Shown: piece by piece, positions 28,662 through 38,425 of the stretch
Layout: every line of letters begins with the position of its first letter
Position numbering within the stretch: position 1 is the first letter of the stretch
From: Rathayibacter sp. Leaf185
GTDB taxonomy: Bacteria; Actinomycetota; Actinomycetes; Actinomycetales; Microbacteriaceae
Direction of reading: 5' to 3'
Assembly: GCF_001423885.1 (NCBI RefSeq)
Contig: NZ_LMPP01000003.1
Span: 347,027-411,026 of the forward strand
Length of the DNA stretch: 64,000 nucleotides
The notes under the pieces: model-generated
The model's database searches: none
Seen by the model: the letters and a program-made list of their open reading frames with translations, nothing else
Told to the model about the DNA's origin: nothing
Program-made: the position numbers and the translations under genes

Positions 28662-28714
28662 CCGCCTGCACGGTCGGCCTCGCCACGAGGCCTCTCGCGC
28701 AGCGGGATCGCCGC

Positions 28715-30742
28715 TCAGTCCTCCGGGGCGCCGTCCGTCCTCCGCTCCAGATCCCGGAGGCGCCCCAGCAGCGCCCGCGCGACCTTGTCGTTCTCGCGGA
28801 ACGAGACCGCGTTCGTGTCCGGCCGCGCGAAGGCGCCGACGAACGGCGAGTCGGTGTACGGGCCGATCGCGTACCTCCGCCCCGAGCGGTCACCCGTCGC
28901 GGAGCGCAGCAGCGTGTCGTCCTGGTGCACCAGCAGCCGCCCGGTCGAGGCGCGGGCGTCGCCGAGGTCCACGATCTCCTCCAGCGCCCCGCCCTCCGCG
29001 ACGAGCGCGCGGAGCACGGCGTTGTCGCTGGTCGAGACTCCGGCGTGCGGCAGGCGGGCGTCGATCAGCGCGGAAGTGACGACGATCCTGTCGGACGCCG
29101 TACTGGTCGCGACGAAGCGCCCCTCCACCACTGCGACGCTCATGCCCGGCCCGAGGAACTCGACCACCCCCGCCTCCGAGAGGGCGAGGAGCTCCTCGAG
29201 ACGGTGCGCGGGCGGCCCGCTCGCGATCGACGAGAACCAGCCGAGCCACCAGCCGTGCAGATCCTCGAGCCGTGATCGCGGCGTCCACTCGGCGGCGGCG
29301 GTGAGGTCGACGAAGAGGAAGTGGCTGCGCAGCAGCGCGAGGAAGAGCCCGAGCGTGGCGCTGTGCTCCTGCCGCGTGCGCAGGGCGAGGTCGTCACGGA
29401 GGTGCGCTCGCACCGCCTCCTGGAGTGCTGCCCCGTCCGCGAAGCGGGCACCGGCGAGGGGCCGGTCGAGGTCGGGGAGCAACAGCCGGTCGATCCTCCC
29501 GGGGACGAGGTCGTCGACCAGCGCAGTCAGAGTGCGGGCGTCCGCGAGTACGCGCTCGATGTCGGCCCCGAGCACCGGCACCGCGTAGCCCTGCGGCGCA
29601 TCGGGGTCGGGTCCGAGCGAGCCCGCGAGCACCGACGCCCTCGGGTCGAGCCGTTCGAAGACCGCGGCGAAGTCGGCCCAGCTCCCGCGCACCCGCTCGG
29701 GATGACCGGTGAAGAGCTCCCGGTAGTAGCCCCAGAGCATCTCCTGGGCGATCAGCGGCCAGACGTCGTCGGCGAAGTCGAGCGGGCGGCCGATCGACCG
29801 CAGTCGCTCCGCGACGGCGGGGGTGAACCATCTCAGATCCGGCGCGGCGCCCTGCAGCGTCGACCCGATCTTCGAGTGGTGCGGCACCCCTCGCCGGCTG
29901 CCCATGATCAGGCGCGGCTCGCGACCCGATGGCCGGTAGTGGAGGCGTCCCTCCTCGTCGCGGCCGAAGCGGCCCCCGCGCCCCTCGGTGAGCAGGACGA
30001 CGAGGTCGACGGCGACGAGTCCGAGGCCGCGCACGATCACCTCGCGGCCGGGCGCGAGAGTGCTCAGGTCGGCGTCGGCGGTGAACGACGGCGGGAGGTA
30101 GTCGAGCCGATGCCGCTGGGCCGCGTCGAGCAGGAGTCGCTCGTCGTCGGAGGGCACCGCCCCGCTGTGCCCGAGCGAGAACAGCACCAGGTCGGCCGGG
30201 ATCGCCACTGCGGAGTCGAGGAGCACCGTCTGCGTCGCCTCGGCGCCTCCCCCGACCTCGACCACCCGACCTCGGTGCTCGCGCACCACGATGCCGTGCC
30301 TCCGAGCCTCCGCGACCGCCCTCTCGTGGAACCAGCGCAGGTACAGGCTCGCGAGCCGCCGGGTCGGGAAGCTGCCGGGCCGGAGCGTCTCGATCTCGCG
30401 CTGCACCCGCTCGTCGCCGCCGTCGAGAGTCGTCCGCCCCGATCGCACCTGCTCGGCCCACTCGAGGAGGGAGGGACCGGGCAGCACCGGCCCGTCTATG
30501 GTCGCGCTCGAGTCGGTGAACATGGTGACGTCGGCGGCGAGCGAGTTGAGCGTCAGCAGGGGCGACTGCTCCCAGCGCCAGATGCGTCCGGGGCCGGCGG
30601 GGTGCGGATCCACGATGTGCACGACGAGGGGCCCGGGCTCGAGGTCGGTCGCGTTGGCGGCGATCCGCTCGAGGACACCGGCCGCCCGCGGGCCGCCGCC
30701 GACGATCACGAGGGACCGGCGGGCGTCCCTGGGCGCTGACAT
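28715..30742 (-). CDS. FAD/NAD(P)-binding protein (NAD_binding_9 family)
   Basis: The 675-residue protein opens with a dinucleotide-binding motif, VIVGGGPRAAGVLERIAAN (about residues 12-30), followed by HPAGPGRIWRWEQSPLLTLNS, typical of the large FAD/NAD(P)-binding proteins often found with LLM monooxygenases in actinobacteria. A second nucleotide-binding segment (VIVRGLGLVAVDLVVLLTEGRGG) lies near residue 225. The activity has not been defined; oxidation or hydroxylation of a small molecule is possible. It is divergent from the second LLM gene, 168 bp apart. ATG 30742 is chosen, since the longer open frame runs antisense through that gene. Confidence 0.8.
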   Translation of the reverse strand: MSAPRDARRSLVIVGGGPRAAGVLERIAANATDLEPGPLVVHIVDPHPAGPGRIWRWEQSPLLTLNSLAADVTMFTDSSATIDGPVLPGPSLLEWAEQVRSGRTTLDGGDERVQREIETLRPGSFPTRRLASLYLRWFHERAVAEARRHGIVVREHRGRVVEVGGGAEATQTVLLDSAVAIPADLVLFSLGHSGAVPSDDERLLLDAAQRHRLDYLPPSFTADADLSTLAPGREVIVRGLGLVAVDLVVLLTEGRGGRFGRDEEGRLHYRPSGREPRLIMGSRRGVPHHSKIGSTLQGAAPDLRWFTPAVAERLRSIGRPLDFADDVWPLIAQEMLWGYYRELFTGHPERVRGSWADFAAVFERLDPRASVLAGSLGPDPDAPQGYAVPVLGADIERVLADARTLTALVDDLVPGRIDRLLLPDLDRPLAGARFADGAALQEAVRAHLRDDLALRTRQEHSATLGLFLALLRSHFLFVDLTAAAEWTPRSRLEDLHGWWLGWFSSIASGPPAHRLEELLALSEAGVVEFLGPGMSVAVVEGRFVATSTASDRIVVTSALIDARLPHAGVSTSDNAVLRALVAEGGALEEIVDLGDARASTGRLLVHQDDTLLRSATGDRSGRRYAIGPYTDSPFVGAFARPDTNAVSFRENDKVARALLGRLRDLERRTDGAPED

Positions 30743-30910
30743 GCCCCCACGATGACCGCTCGTGCTGGGAGTGCACCGGCGTGTGACGGCGCGTGACGCC
30801 GGGCGCCTCCGCGACCACCGCATGGACTGTGTAGCCTCCGAGGAGACCGCGCGCACACTGCTCCGCAGTGCGGCGGCCGACCCCCTGCCGTCGACCGAGA
30901 GGAGCTCCGG

Positions 30911-32023
30911 GTGCCCATCGAGTTCCTCGGCATGGCCGCACTGAACGACGGCAGTGAGACTCGCGCGCGCAGTGGGGCGAGCTTCGATCCCGAGTACACC
31001 CTGCGTCTCGCCGCCGCGCACGAGGAGAGCGGCTGGGACCGCATCCTGTTCGCGTACCACTCCGGCGCTCCCGACCCCACCGTCGCTGCGACCTTCGTCG
31101 CGTCGCACATCGAGAGCCTGCAGCTCCTGCTCGCGCACCGGCCGAACATCTCGTACCCGACCGTGGCGGCCAAGGCCTTCGCGACCCTCGACCAGGTGAG
31201 CCGCGGCCGCCTGAGCATTCACATCATCACCGGAGGCTCGGATGCCGACCAGGCGGCTGAGGGCGACTTCCTGACCAAGGACGAGCGCTACACGCGGACG
31301 GCCGAGTACATCCGCATCCTCAAGCAGGTCTGGGCCTCCCGCGAGCCCTTCGACCACAGCGGTGAGCACTACCGCTTCGAGGGGTTCGTCAGCGATGTCT
31401 GGCCCGTCCAGCAGCCGCGCCCCCAGATCTCGTTCGGCGGCTCGTCGCCGGCGGCACTCGAGGTCGGTGCCGCCGAGAGCGACGTCTATGCGCTCTGGGG
31501 CGAGCCTCTGCGCGACACCGCGGAGCAGATCCGCAGCGTCACGGAGGCGTCGGAGCGAGCCGGTCGCAGCAGCCGACCGCGCATCCAGGTCGCCTTCCGG
31601 CCGATCCTCGGTGCGACCGAGGAGCAGGCGTGGGAGAAGGCGGAGCGGATCCTGGGCCGCATCGAGGCGCGGAACCGCGAGGTCGCGCCGGCCGGGCTGG
31701 GCGCTCCTGAGAACACCGGCTCGCAGCGCCTCCTGTCGATCGCCGCCTCCGGCGAGCGCTACGACCGCGCCCTGTGGACGAAGGCGGGTGCCGCCGCAGG
31801 AGCCCGCGGCAACTCGAACGCACTCGTCGGCACTCCCGAGACCGTCGCGGCGGCCCTCCTCGACTACGTCGATCTCGGCGTCGACATCATCTCGGCCCGC
31901 GGCTACGACTACCTCGAGGACGCGGTCGACTTCGGCCGCCAGGTGATCCCGCTCGTGCGAGCCGAGGTCGCGCTCCGCGATGCGGCCTCTGCGGCGACCC
32001 GACCCTCCGATGTCCGCGCCTGA
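30911..32023 (+). CDS. LLM class flavin-dependent oxidoreductase, second SsuD paralogue
   Basis: The 370-residue FMNH2-dependent monooxygenase is clearly paralogous to the gene at 6055-7233, sharing SYPTVAAKAFATLDQVSRGR, IITGGSDADQAAEGDF, RYTRTAEYIRILKQVW and LVGTPETVAAALLDYVDLG. GTG 30911 has AGGAG 6 nt upstream; a TAGCCT -10 lies about 70 nt upstream. It is followed by a GNAT gene overlapping by 14 bp and is divergent from the FAD/NAD(P) protein, giving a compact oxidation/acylation module. The substrate is unknown; sulfonates are possible. Confidence 0.9.
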   Translation: MPIEFLGMAALNDGSETRARSGASFDPEYTLRLAAAHEESGWDRILFAYHSGAPDPTVAATFVASHIESLQLLLAHRPNISYPTVAAKAFATLDQVSRGRLSIHIITGGSDADQAAEGDFLTKDERYTRTAEYIRILKQVWASREPFDHSGEHYRFEGFVSDVWPVQQPRPQISFGGSSPAALEVGAAESDVYALWGEPLRDTAEQIRSVTEASERAGRSSRPRIQVAFRPILGATEEQAWEKAERILGRIEARNREVAPAGLGAPENTGSQRLLSIAASGERYDRALWTKAGAAAGARGNSNALVGTPETVAAALLDYVDLGVDIISARGYDYLEDAVDFGRQVIPLVRAEVALRDAASAATRPSDVRA

Positions 32024-32633
32024 CGCCGGGGCGTCGACCGACGTCTTCGTGCACGTCCGCGCCGACGACCCGCGCGCGCGACCGCTGCTCGACGAGCTCG
32101 AGCTCGAGTACGACACCCGGTACGGGACCACCTGGGGCGGACCCGCCTCGACCGAGCTGAGCAGGTACCCGATCCACGCTTTCGCCCCGCCGACGGGCGC
32201 GTTCGTGCTGCTGCTGCGCGACGGGATCGCGATCGCCGGAGGCGCGTTCAAGGTGTTCGACGAGACGACCTGCGAGCTCAAGCGCATCTGGACCTCCTCC
32301 GCCCACCGTCGCCAGGGGCTCGCCCTCCGCGTGGTCGCCGAGCTCGAGGCCGAGGCCCGCCGTCTCGGCTACGCGACGGCCTACCTGACGACCGGTCCGC
32401 TCCAGCCCGAGGCGCAGCGCCTCTACCTGACCGCGGGCTACACGCCGCTCTTCGACACCACGCAGCCTCCGGAGGTCGTCGTCCTGCACGGGTACGCCAA
32501 GACGCTGACCGATCGCCCGCTCGACATCCCCCGTATCCAGGACGCGCACGACGCCGAGTTCCGGGCGCTGCTCGCGGTGCTGCCCGACGGCGGCGAGCGT
32601 CTGCGGGCCGCCACGCGGGAGCGCTCCTCGTGA
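32010..32633 (+). CDS. GNAT-family N-acetyltransferase
   Basis: The 207-residue acetyltransferase has the acetyl-CoA loop in TSSAHRRQGLALRVVAELEAEA (about residues 95-116) and the later YLTTGPLQPEAQRLYLTAGY. Family members N-acetylate amines of small molecules or proteins. ATG 32010 lies within the last codons of the LLM gene, so translation is coupled. Pairing with an SsuD-like oxygenase recurs in actinobacteria and suggests a detoxification or sulfur-scavenging unit (inference). Confidence 0.85.
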   Translation: MSAPDAGASTDVFVHVRADDPRARPLLDELELEYDTRYGTTWGGPASTELSRYPIHAFAPPTGAFVLLLRDGIAIAGGAFKVFDETTCELKRIWTSSAHRRQGLALRVVAELEAEARRLGYATAYLTTGPLQPEAQRLYLTAGYTPLFDTTQPPEVVVLHGYAKTLTDRPLDIPRIQDAHDAEFRALLAVLPDGGERLRAATRERSS

Positions 32634-32716
32634 GCAGGACTCGCGCGGAGTAGCGGGCCTCTCCTCTCACGACTCGTCCTCCGAGTGGCACGGGCGCTCC
32701 ACGTCCGTGGGCCGGC

Positions 32717-33886
32717 TCATGCCCGCTGGGACGCGGCGACGAGCGACCGGGAGGCCGCGCCGACGACCCAGTCGGGCAGCGTCCGGTACGAGAAGACCGT
32801 GGCGTAGAGCCGCGCCATCGAGTAGCCGGGATCGATCGTCAGAGCCGATTCGAGGTGCGCGGCGGCCAGGCTCGACACTCCGAGCGCCCACCAGCACCAG
32901 GCGAGGACGGTGAGCACGGGTGGCCGCGCCTCCCGTGGCGCAAGAGCAGCGAGACGGGCCAGTGCCGCGGTCGCGTGCTCGACCCGGGCGCGGACGGGGC
33001 CGTCTCCGGTCCCCATCAGCAGGGCGGCCGACGAGCGGTCGTGATCGTCGGCCTCGCCGGCGGCCGACTCCCGCTGGACGATCTCGTCGACCGTCTCACC
33101 GGTGCTCCTCTGCACGGCCTCGAGCCTGCGCTGAAGCCGCCGGGCCTCCTCCCCCGCCGCCCTGCCGAGCGCGATCTGGACCGTGACCTGATCCCGCAGG
33201 GCGGGAGCCTGCAGCAGCCGGATGATCCCGCCGTCCCGTCCGGCCGCCGGCGGCGAGATCAGCCAGCGCTCCACCATCGAGACCGCGTCGCGCACCGCCC
33301 CGGGCCCGCGGTCGAGGATCGCGGCGACGACGGCGCGGTCGGCGTCCGTGACCTCCGGCAGTTCGGCGAGCTCGGTCGTGTCGAGCGCGTCGGGAGCCGA
33401 CGCCCGCGCCAGGATCCCCGCCTCGCTGGAGTCGATCTCGGCGGGCGACCGCGGGGCGCGGCTCTCGGCGGCGATGCTGTACCGCCCCCAGCCGTCCGAG
33501 GCGACGCAGGCCACTCCGACGATACCCAGCCCGGTCCTCTCGAGCCGTCGGAGGATCGCGCGGCCCAGATCCAGCAGTGGGATGCCCCGTGCCTGCTCGT
33601 ACGAGGCGTCGGTGTAGACGACGACCAGTGCCGCGTCCGCTTCCGGGACCGCCCTCATCACCTCGATGCAACCGCGAGCCAGAGCCTGCGTCTCGATCCG
33701 ACGCAGTCGCGCGGGGAGCGGCAGCCGGAAGCCGCTGACGGCTCGCGTGCCCAGGAAGGGCACGACGACCACGGAGTTCTCGGGTCTCATGCCGATCATC
33801 GACGGGACGACGGCGAGCAGATCGGCGATGTCGCCGGCGTGGACCAGCTCGGGTTCGCGAGCGGAGGAGTGGAAGTGTCGTGTCAT
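32717..33886 (-). CDS. DUF4192 protein
   Basis: The 389-residue protein belongs to the DUF4192 family of actinobacteria, recognised by the N-terminal DIADLLAVVPSMIGMRPENSVVVVPF and the C-terminal VLTVLAWCWWALGVSSLAAAHLESALTIDPGYSMARL. It has no signal peptide or TM segment. Function is unknown. The start is uncertain: ATG 33886 is used, but GTG 33895 three codons upstream is also open and neither has a good SD. Confidence 0.82.
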   Translation of the reverse strand: MTRHFHSSAREPELVHAGDIADLLAVVPSMIGMRPENSVVVVPFLGTRAVSGFRLPLPARLRRIETQALARGCIEVMRAVPEADAALVVVYTDASYEQARGIPLLDLGRAILRRLERTGLGIVGVACVASDGWGRYSIAAESRAPRSPAEIDSSEAGILARASAPDALDTTELAELPEVTDADRAVVAAILDRGPGAVRDAVSMVERWLISPPAAGRDGGIIRLLQAPALRDQVTVQIALGRAAGEEARRLQRRLEAVQRSTGETVDEIVQRESAAGEADDHDRSSAALLMGTGDGPVRARVEHATAALARLAALAPREARPPVLTVLAWCWWALGVSSLAAAHLESALTIDPGYSMARLYATVFSYRTLPDWVVGAASRSLVAASQRA

Positions 33887-33953
33887 GGCTGCCACGGTCG
33901 TCGGTCGGCGCTGGGCGCGGGTGGATAACCCCCGGATCAGTGGAGAGTCGGTA

Positions 33954-34925
33954 TCAGGAAGGCCCTGGGGAGGAGCCTCGAGCCGCTCTCGCGAGCTCTC
34001 CGATCAGCCGCTCCAGCGCACCGGACACCTCGGCGATCACCTCAGGGCTTCCCTCCAGCCGGTACTGCACTCCTGCCGGGATCCACACGAGCGCCGAGAG
34101 CAGTCCCTCCGCCGTCTCGGCGTCGACCGGCCACCGTGTGAGGCGCTCGTCCACCGCGACCGCACCCGCCGACCACCGCCCGAGCAGCGCCGTCATCTCT
34201 TCGAGCGGCAGCGACAGCACGACGTCCAGACGGAGCCGCCCCTCGCCCGGCGTCTCGACCGCCGCCTCCGGGCCGACCCTCGCCTCGAACCGCACCCGCG
34301 TGCCGACGACGCCGCTCATCCGGTCGAGCCGGAACGTCCGCCAGTCCTCCCGCCGCAGGTCCCAGCAGACGAGCACCCACGTCTGCCGAGTCGAGACCAC
34401 CGCGTGCGGATCCACCAGACGATCCGATTCGCCCCCATCGGCGGCGGTGTAGTGGAAGCGGATCCGCTCCTGATCGCGGCAGGCGAGCGCCAGCCGGCCC
34501 AGCAGCTCCTGCGGCACCGCCGTCGCCCGAGGCCGCCGCCACCGCTGCAGCCGGCTCACGGCGTTCACCCGCTCCCGCAGGGCCGCCGGGAGCACCTGCT
34601 CGAACTTCGCCAGCGCACTCAGCGTGGTCCGCTCGCCGTCCTCGAGGCCCTCGTCGGCGGCGAGACGCAGCCCGACCGCCTCCGTCACCGCCTCGTCGTC
34701 GGTGAGGAGGAGGGGCGGCACCCGCGCACCGGCCTCGAGCCGGTACCCGCCGGACGCCCCGCGCGCCGCCACGACCTCGTACCCCAGCTCGCGGAGGCGC
34801 TCGACATCGCGCCGGAGCGTCCGCTCCGTCACCCCCAGACGAGCGGCGAGCACAGGTCCCGTCCACTGCTGGTGGGTCTGCAGCAGGTCGAGCAGCGCGA
34901 GCACGCGCGAGGTCGTCCGGGACAT
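33954..34925 (-). CDS. WYL-domain (DeoR-type HTH) transcriptional regulator
   Basis: The 323-residue protein has an N-terminal HTH_11 (about residues 5-58; WTGPVLAARLGVTERTLRRDVERLRELG), a WYL domain at about 140-210 and a C-terminal WCX region. It is divergent from a VOC-family gene with 115 bp between them, a common pair in which the regulator controls its neighbour. ATG 34925 places the HTH at the usual distance from the N-terminus. The ligand is unknown. Confidence 0.87.
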   Translation of the reverse strand: MSRTTSRVLALLDLLQTHQQWTGPVLAARLGVTERTLRRDVERLRELGYEVVAARGASGGYRLEAGARVPPLLLTDDEAVTEAVGLRLAADEGLEDGERTTLSALAKFEQVLPAALRERVNAVSRLQRWRRPRATAVPQELLGRLALACRDQERIRFHYTAADGGESDRLVDPHAVVSTRQTWVLVCWDLRREDWRTFRLDRMSGVVGTRVRFEARVGPEAAVETPGEGRLRLDVVLSLPLEEMTALLGRWSAGAVAVDERLTRWPVDAETAEGLLSALVWIPAGVQYRLEGSPEVIAEVSGALERLIGELARAARGSSPGPS

Positions 34926-35040
34926 GCGCCGATTCTGCTCGCCGATCAGGACAGGAAGCGACCTGATGGGGTCGTACCGTCGCTCTCGAGAACATCGGGA
35001 GGGCCACACCCCGCTCCGGCACGACACCGAGGAGAACACC

Positions 35041-35412
35041 ATGGACATGAGACTCGAACTGATCCCCGTACCGGTCACCGACGTCGACCGCGCGAAGGAC
35101 TTCTACGTGAAGACCATCGGCTTCGTCGCCGACCACGATCAGGTGGTGCACGAGGGGCTGCGCTTCGTGCAGCTGACCCCTCCCGGGTCGGCGTGCTCGA
35201 TCGTGATCGGCATCGGCATCACCGAGATGGTGCCCGGTTCGCAGAAGGGGCTGCAGATGGTCGTCGCGAACGCCGCGGAGGCGCACGCCGAGCTCCGAGC
35301 GCGCGGCGCGGAGGTGTCCGAGATCGACTCGCAGCCCTGGGGCGAGTTCGTCTACTTCGCCGACCCCGACGGCAACACCTGGGCGCTGCAGCAGATCGTC
35401 CACCCGAGCTGA
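35041..35412 (+). CDS. VOC/glyoxalase-family protein
   Basis: The 123-residue protein has two beta-alpha-beta-beta-beta modules typical of glyoxalase/bleomycin-resistance proteins. These are ELIPVPVTDVDRAKDFYVKTIGF at the N-terminus and FVYFADPDGNTWALQQI at the C-terminus, with the likely metal-ligand Glu in EFVYFADPDGN. ATG 35041 has GAGGAG at 7-nt spacing. It is probably controlled by the divergent WYL protein. The substrate is unknown. Confidence 0.87.
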   Translation: MDMRLELIPVPVTDVDRAKDFYVKTIGFVADHDQVVHEGLRFVQLTPPGSACSIVIGIGITEMVPGSQKGLQMVVANAAEAHAELRARGAEVSEIDSQPWGEFVYFADPDGNTWALQQIVHPS

Positions 35413-35498
35413 CGAGCGCTCCATCCGACTCGAGACGTCTCTGAGACGATCGCCCTCGCTTCGACACTGTCAGAGTGAGGGCGAGAGGAGGTGGAGTC

Positions 35499-36098
35499 GT
35501 GACGACAGAGCGATCGGTAGGCGCAGAGCATGTGACAGGTGTCCACGAGACCGACGCGGAGCTGGTGCGCCGTGCCGCCGCGGGCAGCGAGCTCGCCTTC
35601 CGCAGCCTCTACCGCGCCTACATCCGGCCGGTCTACTGGCTCGCGCACGGCATCCTCCGCGATGCGGGCGAGGCTGAGGACGTCGCACAGGAGACGTTCG
35701 TCGTCGCCTGGAGCAAGCTGGGCGGGCTCGAGCTCGTCAGCGACTCGCTGCTGCCGTGGCTCGTCACGATCTGCCGCTTCGAGGCCGCCAACCGCCTTCG
35801 GTCCCGCCGCCGCGATCGCGAGAGGACGGTCGAGGCCGACGACGACCTCGCCTCGCCCCACGACCTCGAGCAGCAGATGGTGACAGCGGCGCTCACCGAG
35901 GCGATCCTGCGCGAGACAGAGGGTCTCGCCGATCTCGATCGCACGATCTTCCGCCTCTGCGCCACCGAGGGTCGCGCGTACGACGAGGCGGCCGCGACCC
36001 TCGGCGTCTCGCACGCCACCGTCCGCAACCGCCTGTCCCGGGTGCGCCGCCGTCTGCGCCTCGTGGTCGACGACTTCCGAGGAGCCGAGCAGCCATGA
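35499..36098 (+). CDS. ECF-like sigma-70 family RNA polymerase sigma factor
   Basis: The 199-residue protein has region 2 at about residues 25-95 (FRSLYRAYIRPVYWLAHGILRDAGEAEDVAQETFVVAW) and region 4 at about 130-185 (AYDEAAATLGVSHATVRNRLSRVRRRL). GTG 35499 is chosen from AGGAGG at 7-nt spacing; the frame is open 8 codons further up. The stop overlaps the start of the DUF4349 membrane gene (ATGA), the position normally held by an anti-sigma factor. Confidence 0.87.
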   Translation: MTTERSVGAEHVTGVHETDAELVRRAAAGSELAFRSLYRAYIRPVYWLAHGILRDAGEAEDVAQETFVVAWSKLGGLELVSDSLLPWLVTICRFEAANRLRSRRRDRERTVEADDDLASPHDLEQQMVTAALTEAILRETEGLADLDRTIFRLCATEGRAYDEAAATLGVSHATVRNRLSRVRRRLRLVVDDFRGAEQP

Positions 36099-37147
36099 CC
36101 GATCCCCTCACCCTCGCGCCCCTCGACGACGGGCGGGTCTCCGCCCTCGAGGCACGCGTCTTCCGCTCGATCGCGACGTCGCGCGCGGCCCGGTCGGCCC
36201 GCCGTCGCCGTGCTGCGACCCTCGGAGGCGTCGCCGCCGGTCTCCTCGTCCTCGCCGTGGTCATCGGCCCCACCCTCGGCTCGGCGAGCATCGGTTCGTC
36301 GTCGAGCGCCGGATCCTCGGCCGCCGACGAGGCGCCCGCCTTCGCCGGCAGCGGCAACGAGTCGAACCCCCAGGCAGCGCCCGAGGCTGCCGCAGGAGAC
36401 TCCTCGACTCGCGGGATCGTCTCGACCGCGTCGGCCACCCTCGAGGTCCCCTCGGTCCCCGACGCACTCGAGGCGCTCACCGCCTCCGCCGCCACCCTGG
36501 GCGGCTACGTCGAGAGCTCGACCACCTCGGCCCTGCAGGCGACGACCGACACGATGGCCGTCGACCCGTCCTTCCCCGCGCCCGTCCCCGACGGGTCCGG
36601 AGTCATCACCCTCCGCGTGCCCGCCGATCGTCTGGCCGAGGCCCGCGACTCCCTGGAGTCCCTCGGCACCGTGACCGCGAGCTCGATCAGCCGCACCGAC
36701 GTCACGACGCAGGCCATCGATCTCCGTGCGCAGGTCGACTCGGCGCAGGCCTCCGTCGACCGGCTGACCGAGCTCATCGCCCAGGCCGGCAGCCTGACCG
36801 ATCTCCTCGCCGCCGAGTCCGCGCTCGCCGACCGCCAGGCCTCGCTCGAGTCCTCCCAGCAGCAGCTCACGGTCCTCGAGAGCCAGGTGTCCCTCGCCTC
36901 TCTGACGGTCACCGCGGTCCCGGAGTCCTCCCCCACCTCCGCCGAACCGGCCGGCTTCCTCGACGGCCTCCTCGCCGGCTGGAACGGCCTGATCGCCGCC
37001 GCGAACGGCGCCCTGATCGGCATCGGGTTCCTGCTCCCCTGGCTCGTCGTCATCGGAGTCGTCGCCCTGATCGTCGTCGCCGTCCGTCGACGCCGCGGTC
37101 CGCCCGCACCGGGCGGGAGCGCGGGCTCCGAGTCATCCGGCGCCTGA
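36095..37147 (+). CDS. DUF4349 membrane protein, possible anti-sigma partner
   Basis: The 350-residue protein has a 40-residue basic cytoplasmic N-terminus, TM1 at about 43-62, and an extracytoplasmic DUF4349 domain (about 105-300) with a predicted coiled coil (IDLRAQVDSAQASVDRLTELIAQAGSLTDLL). A C-terminal TM lies at about 310-335, with a short Arg/Gly-rich tail. It is translationally coupled to the sigma factor gene. An anti-sigma or sensor role is inferred from position only; the N-terminus lacks a recognisable zinc-binding HXXXCXXC motif. Confidence 0.82.
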   Translation: MTDPLTLAPLDDGRVSALEARVFRSIATSRAARSARRRRAATLGGVAAGLLVLAVVIGPTLGSASIGSSSSAGSSAADEAPAFAGSGNESNPQAAPEAAAGDSSTRGIVSTASATLEVPSVPDALEALTASAATLGGYVESSTTSALQATTDTMAVDPSFPAPVPDGSGVITLRVPADRLAEARDSLESLGTVTASSISRTDVTTQAIDLRAQVDSAQASVDRLTELIAQAGSLTDLLAAESALADRQASLESSQQQLTVLESQVSLASLTVTAVPESSPTSAEPAGFLDGLLAGWNGLIAAANGALIGIGFLLPWLVVIGVVALIVVAVRRRRGPPAPGGSAGSESSGA

Positions 37148-37162
37148 CCGAGACGGCACGAG

Positions 37163-37504
37163 TCAGGCGCGCAGCACCTTCTCCATCGATCGGCTGGTCC
37201 TGAGCTCGTCGACCAGCTTGTCGAGCCGGCGGATCTTCTGCATCAGCGGATCCTCCACCTCCTCGACGCGGATCCCGCAGATCACTCCCGTGACCAGCTC
37301 CGATCTCGGGTTCATCGTCGCCGACGCGAAGAAGTCCTCGAAGGTCGTCCCGTCCTCGAGGTGCTTCCGCAGCTCGGCGTCGGAGTACCCGGTCAGCCAC
37401 TCGATGACCGCATCCACATCGGCCCGGGTCCGACCCCGCCGCTCGGCCTTCGCCACGTAGTGCGGATACACCGAGGCCACGCTGGTCGTGAAGATCCTGT
37501 GCAT
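37163..37504 (-). CDS. DUF2200 protein
   Basis: The 113-residue soluble protein of the DUF2200 family begins [25 protein letters not shown] and contains [10 protein letters not shown] and [32 protein letters not shown]. Function is unknown. ATG 37504 is preceded at 7 nt by a TACCCT -10, so the transcript is probably leaderless. It is convergent with the DUF4349 gene (15 bp between stops). Confidence 0.88.
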   Translation of the reverse strand: MHRIFTTSVASVYPHYVAKAERRGRTRADVDAVIEWLTGYSDAELRKHLEDGTTFEDFFASATMNPRSELVTGVICGIRVEEVEDPLMQKIRRLDKLVDELRTSRSMEKVLRA

Positions 37505-37511
37505 GCGTCGA

Positions 37512-37517
37512 AGGGTA
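37512..37517 (-). promoter_or_regulatory. -10 box of leaderless DUF2200 gene
   Basis: TACCCT on the minus strand, 7 nt before ATG 37504. Confidence 0.45.
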
Positions 37518-37565
37518 GACCCGCGCGACCACCGAGGCGAGGGGAGAAGAAGAGGAGGGCGGCAG

Positions 37566-38372
37566 CTATCCGCGGGCCCGCGCGGCATACACCGCGGGGG
37601 TCGTCCCCAGCCGTGCCCTGAACGCGGCGATGAAGCTGCTCACCGAGTCGTAGCCGACCGCGGGCGCGACCGTCTGCACCGCATCACCGCGCACGAGCAT
37701 CCCCACTGCGGTGTGCATCCGCACCCGCACCCGCCATTCGCGGAACGTGCTGCCGGTCTCGGCCGAGAACGCCCGCGCGATCGTCTTGCTGCTCACCCCG
37801 ATCTCGGCGGCCCAGTCGGCGAGCTCACGGGGATCGGCCGGATACTCGAGCAGGGCGGCCGCCACCGATCGTGCCCGGGGATCACGCGGCAGCGCCACAG
37901 CGGCATCCTGGTCCGGCGCCTCACCGAGCAGCTCGCCGAGCAGCAGCCAGCAGCGCCGGCGCCGCACCGGAGAGGGGTCGGCGTCGGCGAGATGGAGCAT
38001 CAGCGAGCCGGCCAGGTCCTCGAGACGGAGCGTCCGCGCACGCTCCCAGCGCTCTCCGGCCGGCCGGAGAGACGGGGCCGCGTAGACACTGATCAGATCC
38101 CCCGGCTCGACGAAGGTCATCTCGTGCGGCACCCCGGCGGGGATCCACGCCAGGTGCTCGCGGCGGAGGTGCCACCGGTCGCCGACGACGCCGAGCTCCA
38201 TCGACCCCGTGGCCATCCATGCGAGCTGATCCTCCTGGTGCACATGCGGGTCGAACCCGGTCCCGCGCACGACTCTCGAGCGGGATGCGGTGAGAACGGC
38301 GGATGTCCCCTCGGCGACATCGAATCCGGCCGCAGCGGCGCGAACGGACTGCGGATGCTCTCGGACGGACAC
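37566..38372 (-). CDS. AraC-family regulator next to siderophore uptake genes
   Basis: The 268-residue protein has an N-terminal cupin sensor domain ([29 protein letters not shown]) and two C-terminal HTH motifs (about residues 170-265; [26 protein letters not shown] and [22 protein letters not shown]). GTG 38372 has GGGAGGA upstream. It is divergent from the iron-siderophore operon and shares its promoter region, which carries a DtxR-type iron box. It probably activates uptake when a particular siderophore is present. Confidence 0.87.
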   Translation of the reverse strand: MSVREHPQSVRAAAAGFDVAEGTSAVLTASRSRVVRGTGFDPHVHQEDQLAWMATGSMELGVVGDRWHLRREHLAWIPAGVPHEMTFVEPGDLISVYAAPSLRPAGERWERARTLRLEDLAGSLMLHLADADPSPVRRRRCWLLLGELLGEAPDQDAAVALPRDPRARSVAAALLEYPADPRELADWAAEIGVSSKTIARAFSAETGSTFREWRVRVRMHTAVGMLVRGDAVQTVAPAVGYDSVSSFIAAFRARLGTTPAVYAARARG

Positions 38373-38425
38373 GGTCGTGTCCTCCCTTCCGGATCGATGT
38401 CCGCTCGCGGCGATGGCGAGCGTGG

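Noticed and set aside
30743..32287. In-frame extension of the FAD/NAD(P)-binding protein to 1190 residues
   Set aside because: The extension is antisense through the LLM and GNAT genes and has shadow-frame composition; ATG 30742 gives a normal family length.
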